A stretch of 64,000 nucleotides of DNA from Roseomonas indoligenes (GTDB taxonomy: Bacteria > Pseudomonadota > Alphaproteobacteria > Acetobacterales > Acetobacteraceae), in assembly GCF_017813365.1 (NCBI RefSeq), contig NZ_JAGIZA010000015.1, positions 62,001 through 126,000 on the forward strand, given 5' to 3'. Under the pieces are notes generated by a model, which saw nothing but the letters and a program-made list of their open reading frames with translations, searched no databases and was not told where the DNA came from. The position numbers were made by a program, and so were the translations under genes. Position 1 is the stretch's first letter; the number at the start of each line of letters is the position of its first letter. Shown here piece after piece: positions 1-8,772 of the stretch.

Positions 1-57
1 GCGCGGCGCGCGCTATATTACAGGGCTGTGAGAAACCCTCTCGGGAGCAACCCGTCC

Positions 58-1038
58 ATGCGCCCCCGCCCCCGCCCCCGCGCCCGCCTCCTGGCCGCCT
101 TCGCCGCCCTGGCCCTCGCGCTCGGCCCCGCCATTGCCGAGGCCCGGCCCGGTGGCGGCTTCTCCTCGGGCAGCCGGGGCAGCCGCAGCTACGCCCCGCC
201 GCCGAGCACCCGCACCGCGCCCGGCACCGCGAACCCCTTCAACCGTACGGAAACGCCGCGCCCGGGCTACAACGCGCCCAGCCCCGGCTACGCCCAGCCG
301 CGCCCGACGCCGAGCTACACCAACCCCAACCGGGGCGGCATGTTCGGCGGCGGCTTCATGTCCGGCCTGATGGGCGGCCTGCTTGGCGCCGGCATCGCCG
401 GGATGCTGTTCGGCCATGGTGCCTTCGGCGGCATGTCCGGCGGCGCGGGCTTCCTGGGCTTCCTGCTCCAGCTCGCCCTGATCGCCGGCATCATCTGGTT
501 CGTGCTGCGCGCCCTGCGGAACCGCAGCCCGGCTCCGGCCATGGCAGGGGCCACCCCCAACGGCGCCATGGCCCGCAGCCTGGACGACGGCAACGCCATG
601 GGCCGTGGCGCCGGTGGCCGCACCGCCACCCGCGCGCTGCAGATCACGGAGACGGACTTCGCCGCCTTCGAGAACACCCTGATCCGCATCAACCAGGCCT
701 GGTCCAACCGCGACACCGGCACCCTCGCCCGCCTCGCCACGCCGGAGATGGTCCGCTACTTCGAGGGCGACCTGCGCGACCTCTCCGCCCGCGGCTGGCA
801 CAACGAAACCCGCGACGTGCGGCTGGAATCCGGCGACCTCTCCGAGGCCTGGGCGGAGGACGGCCTGGAATACGCCACGGTGGCCATGCGCTTCAGCATG
901 ATCGACGTGACCCGCGACACCGCCGGCCAGGTGGTGGAGGGAGACCCGAACACCCGGCAGACCTCCACGGAGATCTGGACCTTCGTCCGCCGGCCGCGCG
1001 AGACCTGGCTGCTCTCGGCGATCCAGCAGGTCGGCTGA
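58..1038 (+). CDS. Tim44-like domain membrane protein
   Basis: Predicted envelope protein of 326 residues. The N-terminus is Arg-rich followed by an Ala/Leu hydrophobic stretch (about residues 10-30), a signal sequence or anchor. A long Gly/Pro/Ser-rich linker follows, then a hydrophobic helix around residues 131-152 (GFLGFLLQLALIAGIIW). The C-terminal ~130 residues look like a Tim44-like fold (FENTLIRINQAWSNRDTGTL, then a strand ending ETWLLSAIQQ). The ATG at 58 is preferred over the in-frame GTG at 28 because GGGAG lies 10 bases upstream of it and it begins the signal sequence directly. Bacterial Tim44-like proteins are poorly characterised, so the exact role is unknown. It converges on rutB, with a hairpin repeat between them. 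Confidence 0.82.
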   Translation: MRPRPRPRARLLAAFAALALALGPAIAEARPGGGFSSGSRGSRSYAPPPSTRTAPGTANPFNRTETPRPGYNAPSPGYAQPRPTPSYTNPNRGGMFGGGFMSGLMGGLLGAGIAGMLFGHGAFGGMSGGAGFLGFLLQLALIAGIIWFVLRALRNRSPAPAMAGATPNGAMARSLDDGNAMGRGAGGRTATRALQITETDFAAFENTLIRINQAWSNRDTGTLARLATPEMVRYFEGDLRDLSARGWHNETRDVRLESGDLSEAWAEDGLEYATVAMRFSMIDVTRDTAGQVVEGDPNTRQTSTEIWTFVRRPRETWLLSAIQQVG

Positions 1039-1044
1039 CGGTCT

Positions 1045-1190
1045 GTCCCGGGGAGAGGAAGGAATTCTTCCTCTCCGCGGCCCCCTCACCATCATCTCTT
1101 TCTAGGTTCTTGGCTTTCCTCGGCTGACGGTGCGCCTCGGCTCGTGGAGCCGAGGCGACTGCAAAGGCAGGACCGGACCCACCACGCGGA
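1045..1190 (+). repeat. Dispersed hairpin element, short copy D
   Basis: Two hairpins lie just after the Tim44-like gene. The first has 10-bp arms GGAGAGGAAG (1052-1061) and CTTCCTCTCC (1067-1076). The second has GCCTCGGCTC (1134-1143) and GAGCCGAGGC (1147-1156) and is followed by GACTG. Other copies have GCCTGAGGTC/GACCTCAGGC in the second position, again followed by CGACTGACA, so both arms changed together. The segment GGCCCCCTCACCAT then TCTAG is shared with the copy near 39.45 kb. The first hairpin probably also terminates transcription between the convergent genes. Confidence 0.7.
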
Positions 1191-1207
1191 AACTCCGTGT
1201 CAGGGCG

Positions 1208-1921
1208 CTAAGCCCTGGCGAGCTCCGTCAGCGCCGCCGTATCCGTCACCCATCCGAAGAAGGTCTTCACGTTGAAGACCGTCGCGTCGTGCACGAAACG
1301 CGGCCCGCCCTGCCAGCAGGCGTCCTCCACCAGCACCGGCCAGAACTCGTGGTGGAAGGCCTCGCGCAGGGTGCTTTCCACGCAGACATTGGTGGCCACG
1401 CCGCAGAAGAGGATGTCGCGGATGTCCCGGGCACGCAGCATCATCTCCAACTGGGTGCCGTTGAAGCCGCCGTAGCGGGGCTTCTGGATCAGGATGTCGC
1501 CGGGCGCGCGCTGCATCTGCGGCACCAGGGCGTAGTCCCAGGTCCCCTTGGCCAGGAGGGTTCCGGCCAGTTCGGGCTGCTCGCGCATCAGGCGCAGGGC
1601 GTTGGACTTCCAATAATTGGGTGAACCGGGACCGCCGGCCTCAATGCCCTCGGGGTCCCAGCCGTTCTGGAACCAGACGACCTGGATGCCGAGCATCCGG
1701 GCGGCGGCCACCACCTGCGTCACCTTGCCGATAACGGATTGCGCGCCGGAGAGATCGAAGCCGGCCTTGTCCAGGTAGCCTTCCTCCGAGGCGTAGGCGT
1801 TCTGCATGTCCACCACGATCAGGGCGGTGCGGGAGGGCAGGATCGGGAAGGCCTCGGGCTCGGCGGGCAGGAGGCGGTCGCCAGGGACGCGGGGGAGTTC
1901 CTGGGGGGTGCGGTCGGTCAT
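1208..1921 (-). CDS. rutB: RutB-like ureidoacrylate amidohydrolase (isochorismatase family)
   Basis: Cysteine hydrolase of the isochorismatase superfamily, 237 residues. Similarity to E. coli RutB is strong through QNAYASEEGYLDKAGFD, GGPGSPNYWKSNAL and GVATNVCVESTLR. RutB cleaves (peroxy)ureidoacrylate in the Rut pyrimidine-degradation pathway. The expected Asp-Lys-Cys triad is visible as D38 (VVDMQ), K147 (QKPRYGGF) and C180 (ATNVCVES). The start ATG overlaps the upstream stop codon in an ATGA, so translation is probably coupled. No other rut gene is adjacent; it sits instead behind acs. It could serve another carbamoyl or ureido substrate, but the family assignment is secure. Confidence 0.85.
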   Translation of the reverse strand: MTDRTPQELPRVPGDRLLPAEPEAFPILPSRTALIVVDMQNAYASEEGYLDKAGFDLSGAQSVIGKVTQVVAAARMLGIQVVWFQNGWDPEGIEAGGPGSPNYWKSNALRLMREQPELAGTLLAKGTWDYALVPQMQRAPGDILIQKPRYGGFNGTQLEMMLRARDIRDILFCGVATNVCVESTLREAFHHEFWPVLVEDACWQGGPRFVHDATVFNVKTFFGWVTDTAALTELARA

Positions 1922-2405
1922 CGAAGAACGTCCTCGGGGCGCTGCAGGAGCCGGCCCTCACGCAACGCGGCGGGGCGGTTGGGATAGAGGTCTGCAAGGG
2001 ACGGGCCGCGCGCGCCGGGGACGATGCCGTGGCAGACCCAGCCATAGGCCGTGGCCACGGCGCGGTCCGCCGGGGCGGGCTGGCCCGGGTCCAGCGGCCT
2101 CTCTCGCCAGCGCCGGCCCTCCCGCCCCACCAGGGCGGGTCCGCTGCCGGAGCAGAGGAAGTACAGGATCTCCTGCCGCCCCTCCTCCTCCCCCGAACCC
2201 TGACGGTCGGCGCTGGTCCACCAGCGGATTTCCAGGCGCAGCAGTGTCCCGCGGGCGCTGGCCCCGGCCACGTCGCGGGACAATTCCCGGAACCAGGTGC
2301 AGGTGCCGCCTTCGCAGGACCCGCGTACGGCCCGCGCCGCCTCTGCCGCCGGGGCGGGCAGAAGGCCCGCGAGGAGCAGCAGCGCCAGCGCGGGCCGAAG
2401 GAACC

Positions 2406-2409
<4 letters not shown>
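1918..2409 (-). CDS. Small secreted protein, unknown
   Basis: A 163-residue protein with a GTG start that overlaps the acs stop codon as GTGA, and a stop that overlaps the rutB start as ATGA. It is therefore the coupled middle gene of a three-gene operon. The N-terminus ([20 protein letters not shown]) is a clear signal peptide with a likely cleavage near residue 25. Four cysteines in the mature part (C32, C37, C86, C126) suggest disulfides in the periplasm. I recognise no family or catalytic motif. The link with acs and rutB is positional only. Confidence 0.75.
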
Positions 2410-4343
<1,934 letters not shown>

Positions 4344-4476
4344 GGCGGTCCTCTCGGTGGCCTTCAGGCCCTTCCCGCCCATGGTGGCCCCCCGCCCCGC
4401 CCCGTCAAGGCGCCCCCTCGAAAGAGAGGGGCCGAGGCGTCACCGCCCCGGCCCCCTGCCCTTCAGGGCCTGACCC

Positions 4477-4779
4477 TCAGCGCCAGTGGCGCGGCGGGCC
4501 GCGGTGGTAGCCGCCGCGATAGCCGCCATAGTGGCGGTAGTAGCGCGGCGGGGGCGGCGGGCGGCGCCAGTGGCGGTGGCGATGGCCGTAATAGCCGCGC
4601 GGCGGGCCGTAATACTGCACCGGCACCAGCTCGGCCGCCGGGCCGCTGCCCAGCATCACGGCGGGCACGGGCTGGGCCTGCGCCGCCGGGGCGGCCGCCA
4701 GCGCCGGGGCGCCGATCAGCGCCGCGAGGACGAGAGCCTTTCGGCCCCATGAGACGATGCGCACGAACGGTTTCCGCAA
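4477..4779 (-). CDS. Small secreted Tyr/His/Arg-rich protein
   Basis: A 100-residue protein predicted to start at a TTG: AGGAGG sits five bases upstream of TTG at 4779, and no good ATG is placed as well. Residues 1-35 form a signal peptide ending APAAQAQ. The mature part is low-complexity, rich in Gly, Tyr, His, Arg and Pro (for example GYYGHRHRHWRRPPPPPRYY). Such short basic Tyr/Gly-rich secreted proteins are common hypothetical proteins in alphaproteobacteria; the function is unknown. It stands alone between acs and the Rieske gene. Confidence 0.68.
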   Translation of the reverse strand: MRKPFVRIVSWGRKALVLAALIGAPALAAAPAAQAQPVPAVMLGSGPAAELVPVQYYGPPRGYYGHRHRHWRRPPPPPRYYRHYGGYRGGYHRGPPRHWR

Positions 4780-4894
4780 GATGGCCTCCTCTTTCTTTTG
4801 GACCTTCCAGGGTCCCTCACAGGGATAGAACGCAGAAATCGGCGCAAGGCGGCGGCGGAATTGCGGCATCGTGACGGCATGCCGTACCGGAGCG

Positions 4895-5242
4895 TTACAA
4901 GCCTGCCGCCGCGGGAACGATCAACACCCCTTCCTCGACCCGCGCCTCCACCGCCTCCAGCCGCTCGCCCGTGCAAGGGCCGGAGACGCAGAACCCGTCC
5001 TCCACCCGGAAGCGCGCACCGTGCGCGGTGCACACCAAGTGGCGCCCCGCGCGGTCCAGGAACCGGTCCGGCAGGCTCTCCAGGGGAATGCCGAGATGCG
5101 GGCACGCATTGACGTAGACATGCACGGCCCCGCCCCGCCGCACCGCCACCAACCCGGTGAAGCCGCCCTGCGCGGGCGGGAAGCCGCGCGCCCCGCCTGC
5201 CGGGATCTCCTCCAGTCGGCAGAGGGCACGATCCCCCGTCAA
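4895..5242 (-). CDS. Rieske [2Fe-2S] ferredoxin-like protein
   Basis: A 115-residue single-domain Rieske protein. The two cluster-binding boxes are C47-P-H49 (NACPHLGIPL) and C71-x2-H74 (VCTAHGARF), as in the small subunit of nitrite reductase and dioxygenase ferredoxins. It has no signal peptide or membrane segment, so it is probably a soluble electron carrier. The start is a TTG that overlaps the stop of the EVE gene (TTGA), an uncommon but consistent coupling signal. It is the last gene of a YciI-EVE-Rieske operon. The redox partner is unknown. Confidence 0.85.
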   Translation of the reverse strand: MTGDRALCRLEEIPAGGARGFPPAQGGFTGLVAVRRGGAVHVYVNACPHLGIPLESLPDRFLDRAGRHLVCTAHGARFRVEDGFCVSGPCTGERLEAVEARVEEGVLIVPAAAGL

Positions 5243-5649
5243 AGCCCCGCCATGGAGAGGATCAGCGCCCGGTGCTCCGCCGAGACCGGCACGACGGAGA
5301 GGCGGGACTGCCGGATCAGCGCCAGCCCTTCCAGCCGCGGCTCCGCCTTCATCGCCGCCAGCGTCACGGGCCGCGGCACCGGCCGCACCGCGCGCATGTC
5401 CACGCAGATCCAGCGCCCCGTCTCGTCGCTCGGGTCGGGATAGGCTTCCCGCACCACCTCGACGATGCCCACCACCTCCTTGCCGATGTTGGAGTGGTAG
5501 AAGAAGGCCTCGTCGCCGACCCTCATCGCCCGCAGGTTCGCCGCCGCCTGCGCGTTGCGGACCCCGGTCCAGGGCTCCACCCCGTTCGCCACCTGCTGAT
5601 TCCAGGAGAAGGCGTCCGGCTCGCTCTTCACCAGCCAGTAGGCGGTCAC
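5239..5649 (-). CDS. EVE domain protein
   Basis: A 136-residue protein consisting of one EVE domain, recognised by the opening YWLVKSEPDAFSW, the WTGVRNAQAAANLR segment and the GDEAFFYHSN strand. EVE domains are PUA-like modules that bind modified bases in nucleic acids. The GTG start overlaps the stop of the YciI gene (GTGA), and its own stop overlaps the Rieske start. Standalone EVE proteins next to YciI are a recurrent arrangement in alphaproteobacteria; the physiological target is not established. Confidence 0.9.
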   Translation of the reverse strand: MTAYWLVKSEPDAFSWNQQVANGVEPWTGVRNAQAAANLRAMRVGDEAFFYHSNIGKEVVGIVEVVREAYPDPSDETGRWICVDMRAVRPVPRPVTLAAMKAEPRLEGLALIRQSRLSVVPVSAEHRALILSMAGL

Positions 5650-5939
5650 GCCACCCTGGCCCCGTCGCGGAAGATCTCGCGGAACGCGTGCACGGTCTGG
5701 CTGCCGAAGACATCGGCCTCCCAGAACGGATCGGCCTTCGCGAAGGCCCGCGCCGTCTCCAGGTCCGGCTGCTCCGTCACCACGATGCTGCCGCGCTGCT
5801 TGCCGCCCTCGTCCAGCAGCGGCCCGACATAGCGCAGCGAAGGACCCGCCGCGTCCAGCCACACCAGGTGCTTCGGCCGCGCGGCCAGCCGGCGCTCCAG
5901 CGCGTCCGGCTTGTCGTAGCTGACGATGGCGAACAGCAC
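5646..5939 (-). CDS. YciI family protein
   Basis: A 97-residue YciI-like protein of the dimeric alpha+beta barrel fold. The family DPFW motif (KADPFWEADVF) and the early strand LFAIVSYDKPDAL are present, with a histidine at HLVWL. The start is a GTG at 5939 with GGGAGGAAG about eight bases upstream. It is the first gene of the coupled YciI-EVE-Rieske operon. YciI proteins have been proposed to be small hydrolases or binding proteins; no substrate can be assigned. Confidence 0.88.
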   Translation of the reverse strand: MLFAIVSYDKPDALERRLAARPKHLVWLDAAGPSLRYVGPLLDEGGKQRGSIVVTEQPDLETARAFAKADPFWEADVFGSQTVHAFREIFRDGARVA

Positions 5940-6056
5940 GGTACTTCCTCCCCGCCGGTCGATTCCGGCGCGGGCCGCATGGAAGCGCCGCTGGGCGGGG
6001 TGTGCAACCTCGGGCCGGGCGGTGCTGGTGGCACCGGGCAGGCGCCGCGGCCTTCG

Positions 6057-6140
6057 GCGTTCGAGGCAATGCCTCGAACACTATGGAGCCCTCCGCCAGG
6101 AGGCCTTTTGGACCTGCATCGGGCTGCCGCAGCTGCCCGG
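6057..6140 (-). repeat. Partial copy of dispersed hairpin element
   Basis: The 258-base gap between the YciI gene and the Bug-type gene holds a hairpin with arms GTTCGAGGC (6059-6067) and GCCTCGAAC (6071-6079). It is followed by GCCAGGAGGC, TTGGACCTGCATCGGGC and GCCGC. The same order of motifs occurs in the long copy near 33.88-33.95 kb, so this is a truncated copy of the third segment of that element. Confidence 0.55.
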
Positions 6141-6197
6141 AAAAGAGGATGATGAAGTTGAGGGGAAGGGTTTTTTCTTCCCCGGCGGAGCCGCCGA

Positions 6198-7187
6198 TCA
6201 GGCCGGCGCGATATTCCCCGCCTCCACCACCCGCTTCCAGCGCGCGATCTCATTCGCCTGGAAGGCCACGAACTCGGCCGGGGTGCTGGCCACCACCTCG
6301 AAGCCGATCTCGTCCATGCGGCGCGTCACCTCCGGCGCGCGAAGGGCGGCGGCGGCCTGGGCCTGGATGCGCTGGCCGAGCGCCGGCGGCAGGCCGGCCG
6401 GGGCGCCCAGAGCCTGCCAGGAATAGACGACGAGATCGCGCAGCCCCGCCTCCACCCCCGTGGGCAGGTTCGGCAGCAGCCGGTGGCGGGTCTCCGCGGT
6501 GATGAGGATCGGCTTCACCCGACCGTCCGCGATCTGCGGCGCGATGGAGCCGAGGTTCTGGAAGGAGAGCTGGACGTTGCCGGCGATCAGGTCGGTCGTC
6601 GCGGGTGCCCCGCCGGAATAGGGCACGTGGGCGATGTCCGTGCCGGTGAGCTGCTTGAACATCTCCATCGTCAGGTGGTCCGAGGAGCCAACGCCGGAGG
6701 TGGAGTAGGAGGCCCGGTTCGCCTTCAGCCAGGCAATGAGGGAGGGAAGGTCGTTCGCGGGAACCTGCGCCGGGTTCACCACCAGCACGTTCGGCGTGCG
6801 GACCGTCTGGCTGAGGCCGGCCAGCTGCTTCACCGGATCGTAGCCAAGGTTCGGCCGCAGGGCGACGTTGATGGCCCAGGTGCTGATCGGCGCGTGCATC
6901 AGCGTTAGCCCGTCCGGCGCGCTGCGGATCACGGCGCGGGCGCCCAGTTCACCGGTGGCGCCGGGCCGGTTCTCCACCACCACGGCCTTGCCGATCGCCT
7001 GCGACATCGGCCCGGACATGGCCCGCGCCACGATGTCGGAAGAACTGCCGGGCGCGAAGGGTACGATGATGGTCACCGTCCGGGCCGGCCATTCCTCCGG
7101 CGCCTGCGCCCGGGCCGTGCGCGCCAATGGCAGAAGGGCAGCGGCGGGCAGCAGGCGCAGCAGGGCGCGGCGGTTCACGCGTGTCAT
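6198..7187 (-). CDS. Bug/TctC family periplasmic substrate-binding protein
   Basis: A 329-residue binding protein of the Bug (Bordetella uptake gene) family. Members bind carboxylates or related small organic molecules in the periplasm, some with TctAB-type transporters. It has a Tat-like signal (NRRALLRLLPAAALLPLA, then ARTARAQ). Family landmarks are VTIIVPFAPGSSSDIVAR, VVENRPGATGELGA and the mid-protein GVGSSDHLTMEMFK. The ATG at 7187 has GGAGGAAG upstream. No membrane components are adjacent, which is typical: most Bug genes are orphans. The ligand cannot be deduced. Confidence 0.9.
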   Translation of the reverse strand: MTRVNRRALLRLLPAAALLPLARTARAQAPEEWPARTVTIIVPFAPGSSSDIVARAMSGPMSQAIGKAVVVENRPGATGELGARAVIRSAPDGLTLMHAPISTWAINVALRPNLGYDPVKQLAGLSQTVRTPNVLVVNPAQVPANDLPSLIAWLKANRASYSTSGVGSSDHLTMEMFKQLTGTDIAHVPYSGGAPATTDLIAGNVQLSFQNLGSIAPQIADGRVKPILITAETRHRLLPNLPTGVEAGLRDLVVYSWQALGAPAGLPPALGQRIQAQAAAALRAPEVTRRMDEIGFEVVASTPAEFVAFQANEIARWKRVVEAGNIAPA

Positions 7188-7365
7188 GGGCCATCTTCCT
7201 CCGGGGCTCGTTGCGCGCAGGCTAGCAACAGGACACCGGGAGGAGCGAGGGGGGGAAAGAACGCCGTCCTTGTTCGGCTTGATCCTTCACGCCAGAACCC
7301 CGTGCCAGTCCGGCGCGGTGGCAGCGGGACGGGGGTCCAGCGGCCTCAGGCCCTTGGCGGGGGTC

Positions 7366-7386
7366 CCAGGGGGCGGCGCCCCCTGG
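7366..7386 (-). terminator. Hairpin downstream of the epimerase gene
   Basis: Perfect 9-bp inverted repeat CCAGGGGGC / GCCCCCTGG around a GGC loop, 39 bases beyond the epimerase stop on the minus strand. There is no T-run, so it may act as a 3' stabiliser or a Rho-assisted terminator. The sequence resembles arms found in the dispersed elements elsewhere in this window. Confidence 0.5.
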
Positions 7387-7424
7387 TTCCGGCCTGATCG
7401 GAAGAGGCGCGCGATGGCGCGACG

Positions 7425-8405
7425 TTACCCGAAATAGGCCTTCCACCACCGCACGAAGTGCCCGAGCCCCGTCTTGAGGTCCGTCGTCGGTTCCCAGCCG
7501 AAGTCGCCCTGAATGGCGGAGATGTCGGCGAAGGTGGAGGGCACGTCGCCGGGCTGCATGGGCAGCAACTCGCGCCGGGCGGGCATGCCGATGAGGTCCT
7601 CCAGGATGGAGACCATGTCCAGCAGGGGTTCCGGCTGGCTGTTGCCGATGTTGTAGACGCGGTGGCCCCCCTGGACGGGCGGGTTGTCGAGCGCGGCGAG
7701 GATGCCGGCCACGATGTCGTCGATATAGGTGAAGTCGCGCTGCATCCGCCCCTCGTTGAACAGGCGGATGGGGCGGCCCTTCAGGATGGCGTCGGTGAAG
7801 AGCCAGTAGGCCATGTCCGGGCGGCCCCAGGGGCCATAGACCGTGAAGAAGCGCAGGCCGGTGAGCCGGAGGTTGTAGAGGTCGGCATAGGTGCTGCTCA
7901 TCACCTCCCCCGCCTTCTTGGTGGCGGCGTAGAGGGAGGCGGGGGTGTCCGTGCGGTCCGTCTCGCGGAAGGCGCCGTCCGTGCGGCTGCCATAGACCGA
8001 GCTGGTGGAGGCGTAGACGGTGTGGCCGATGCGGCCCTCGCTGCGCCGGACGCCCTCCAGGATGCCCAGGTGGCCGGTGACGTTGGTGGAGGTGTAGGCG
8101 AAGGGCGCTTCCAGCGACCAGCGCACCCCGGCCTGGGCACCGAGATGCGCCACGCGGTCGATGCCGGGATTGGCCGCGAAGAGAGCGAGGAGATCGTCCG
8201 TCGAGGCCAGGTCCAACCGGTGCATCGTGAAGGCGCCGGGCCGGTTGTTGCCCGTCAGCGCGGCCAGCCGCGCCTCCTTCAGCGCCGGGTCGTAGTATGA
8301 GTTGAAATTGTCGAGGCCGATCACCTGCTCGCCGCGCGCGAGTAGGGCCTGGCAGACATGGGCACCGATGAAGCCGGCCGCGCCGGTGACGAGAACCTGG
8401 CCCAT
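7425..8405 (-). CDS. UDP-glucuronate 4-epimerase-like NAD-dependent epimerase
   Basis: Extended SDR of 326 residues. The NAD-binding GxxGxxG is at VTGAAGFIGAH. The catalytic Ser/Tyr/Lys set is in YASTSSVYGS and YAATKKAGE. The segments LDNFNSYYDPALKEARL and FFTVYGPWGRPDMAYWLF are characteristic of UDP-glucuronate 4-epimerases, which make UDP-galacturonate for surface polysaccharides. It is monocistronic and divergent from the riboswitch-controlled binding protein. It lies about 55 kb from the UDP-glucuronate decarboxylase at the window's end, which would use the same precursor. Confidence 0.88.
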   Translation of the reverse strand: MGQVLVTGAAGFIGAHVCQALLARGEQVIGLDNFNSYYDPALKEARLAALTGNNRPGAFTMHRLDLASTDDLLALFAANPGIDRVAHLGAQAGVRWSLEAPFAYTSTNVTGHLGILEGVRRSEGRIGHTVYASTSSVYGSRTDGAFRETDRTDTPASLYAATKKAGEVMSSTYADLYNLRLTGLRFFTVYGPWGRPDMAYWLFTDAILKGRPIRLFNEGRMQRDFTYIDDIVAGILAALDNPPVQGGHRVYNIGNSQPEPLLDMVSILEDLIGMPARRELLPMQPGDVPSTFADISAIQGDFGWEPTTDLKTGLGHFVRWWKAYFG

Positions 8406-8552
8406 CCGTCAGAAGGCGCGGGCCGGCCGGGCGGCAGGGCAGGAGAACATGGCGGTTTCCACTCTATAGGATCCTGCAGGTATCAGGGCTGAGGCCTGGG
8501 GGCCATATGCGTCTTGCGGGCCGCCCCGGCACCGTTCCATACCGCGCGAGGA

Positions 8553-8640
8553 CACCGGGGGGAGCCCATACCGGGCTGAGAGGCGGGGAAACCCGCGACC
8601 CCTGGAACCTGACCCGGTTCGGACCGGCGTAGGGACGGTG
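8553..8640 (+). promoter_or_regulatory. TPP riboswitch (THI element)
   Basis: All conserved THI-box parts are present in order: a closing stem CACCG (8553-8557) / CGGTG (8636-8640); GGGGAGCCC; the pyrimidine-sensor GGGCTGAGAGG; ACCC; the GAACCTGA junction; and CCGG TTCGGA CCGG followed by CGTAGGGA. This is the class that binds thiamine pyrophosphate. Downstream of it, GGCGCGAG (8719-8726) and CTCGCGCC (8732-8739) form an 8-bp hairpin, and the following CCTC can pair with the GGAGG of the ribosome binding site, a plausible translational expression platform. Confidence 0.93.
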
Positions 8641-8772
8641 CATCCTGAGGACGAAGCCGCGCCCGGATCGCGCTGGCCCGACCCCCTGCCGCTCGCGGCC
8701 GGGGCGCGGTGCTGCGCGGGCGCGAGAAGCCCTCGCGCCGCCTCTGCCCGCCCCCGGGAGGGAGGAAAACGC

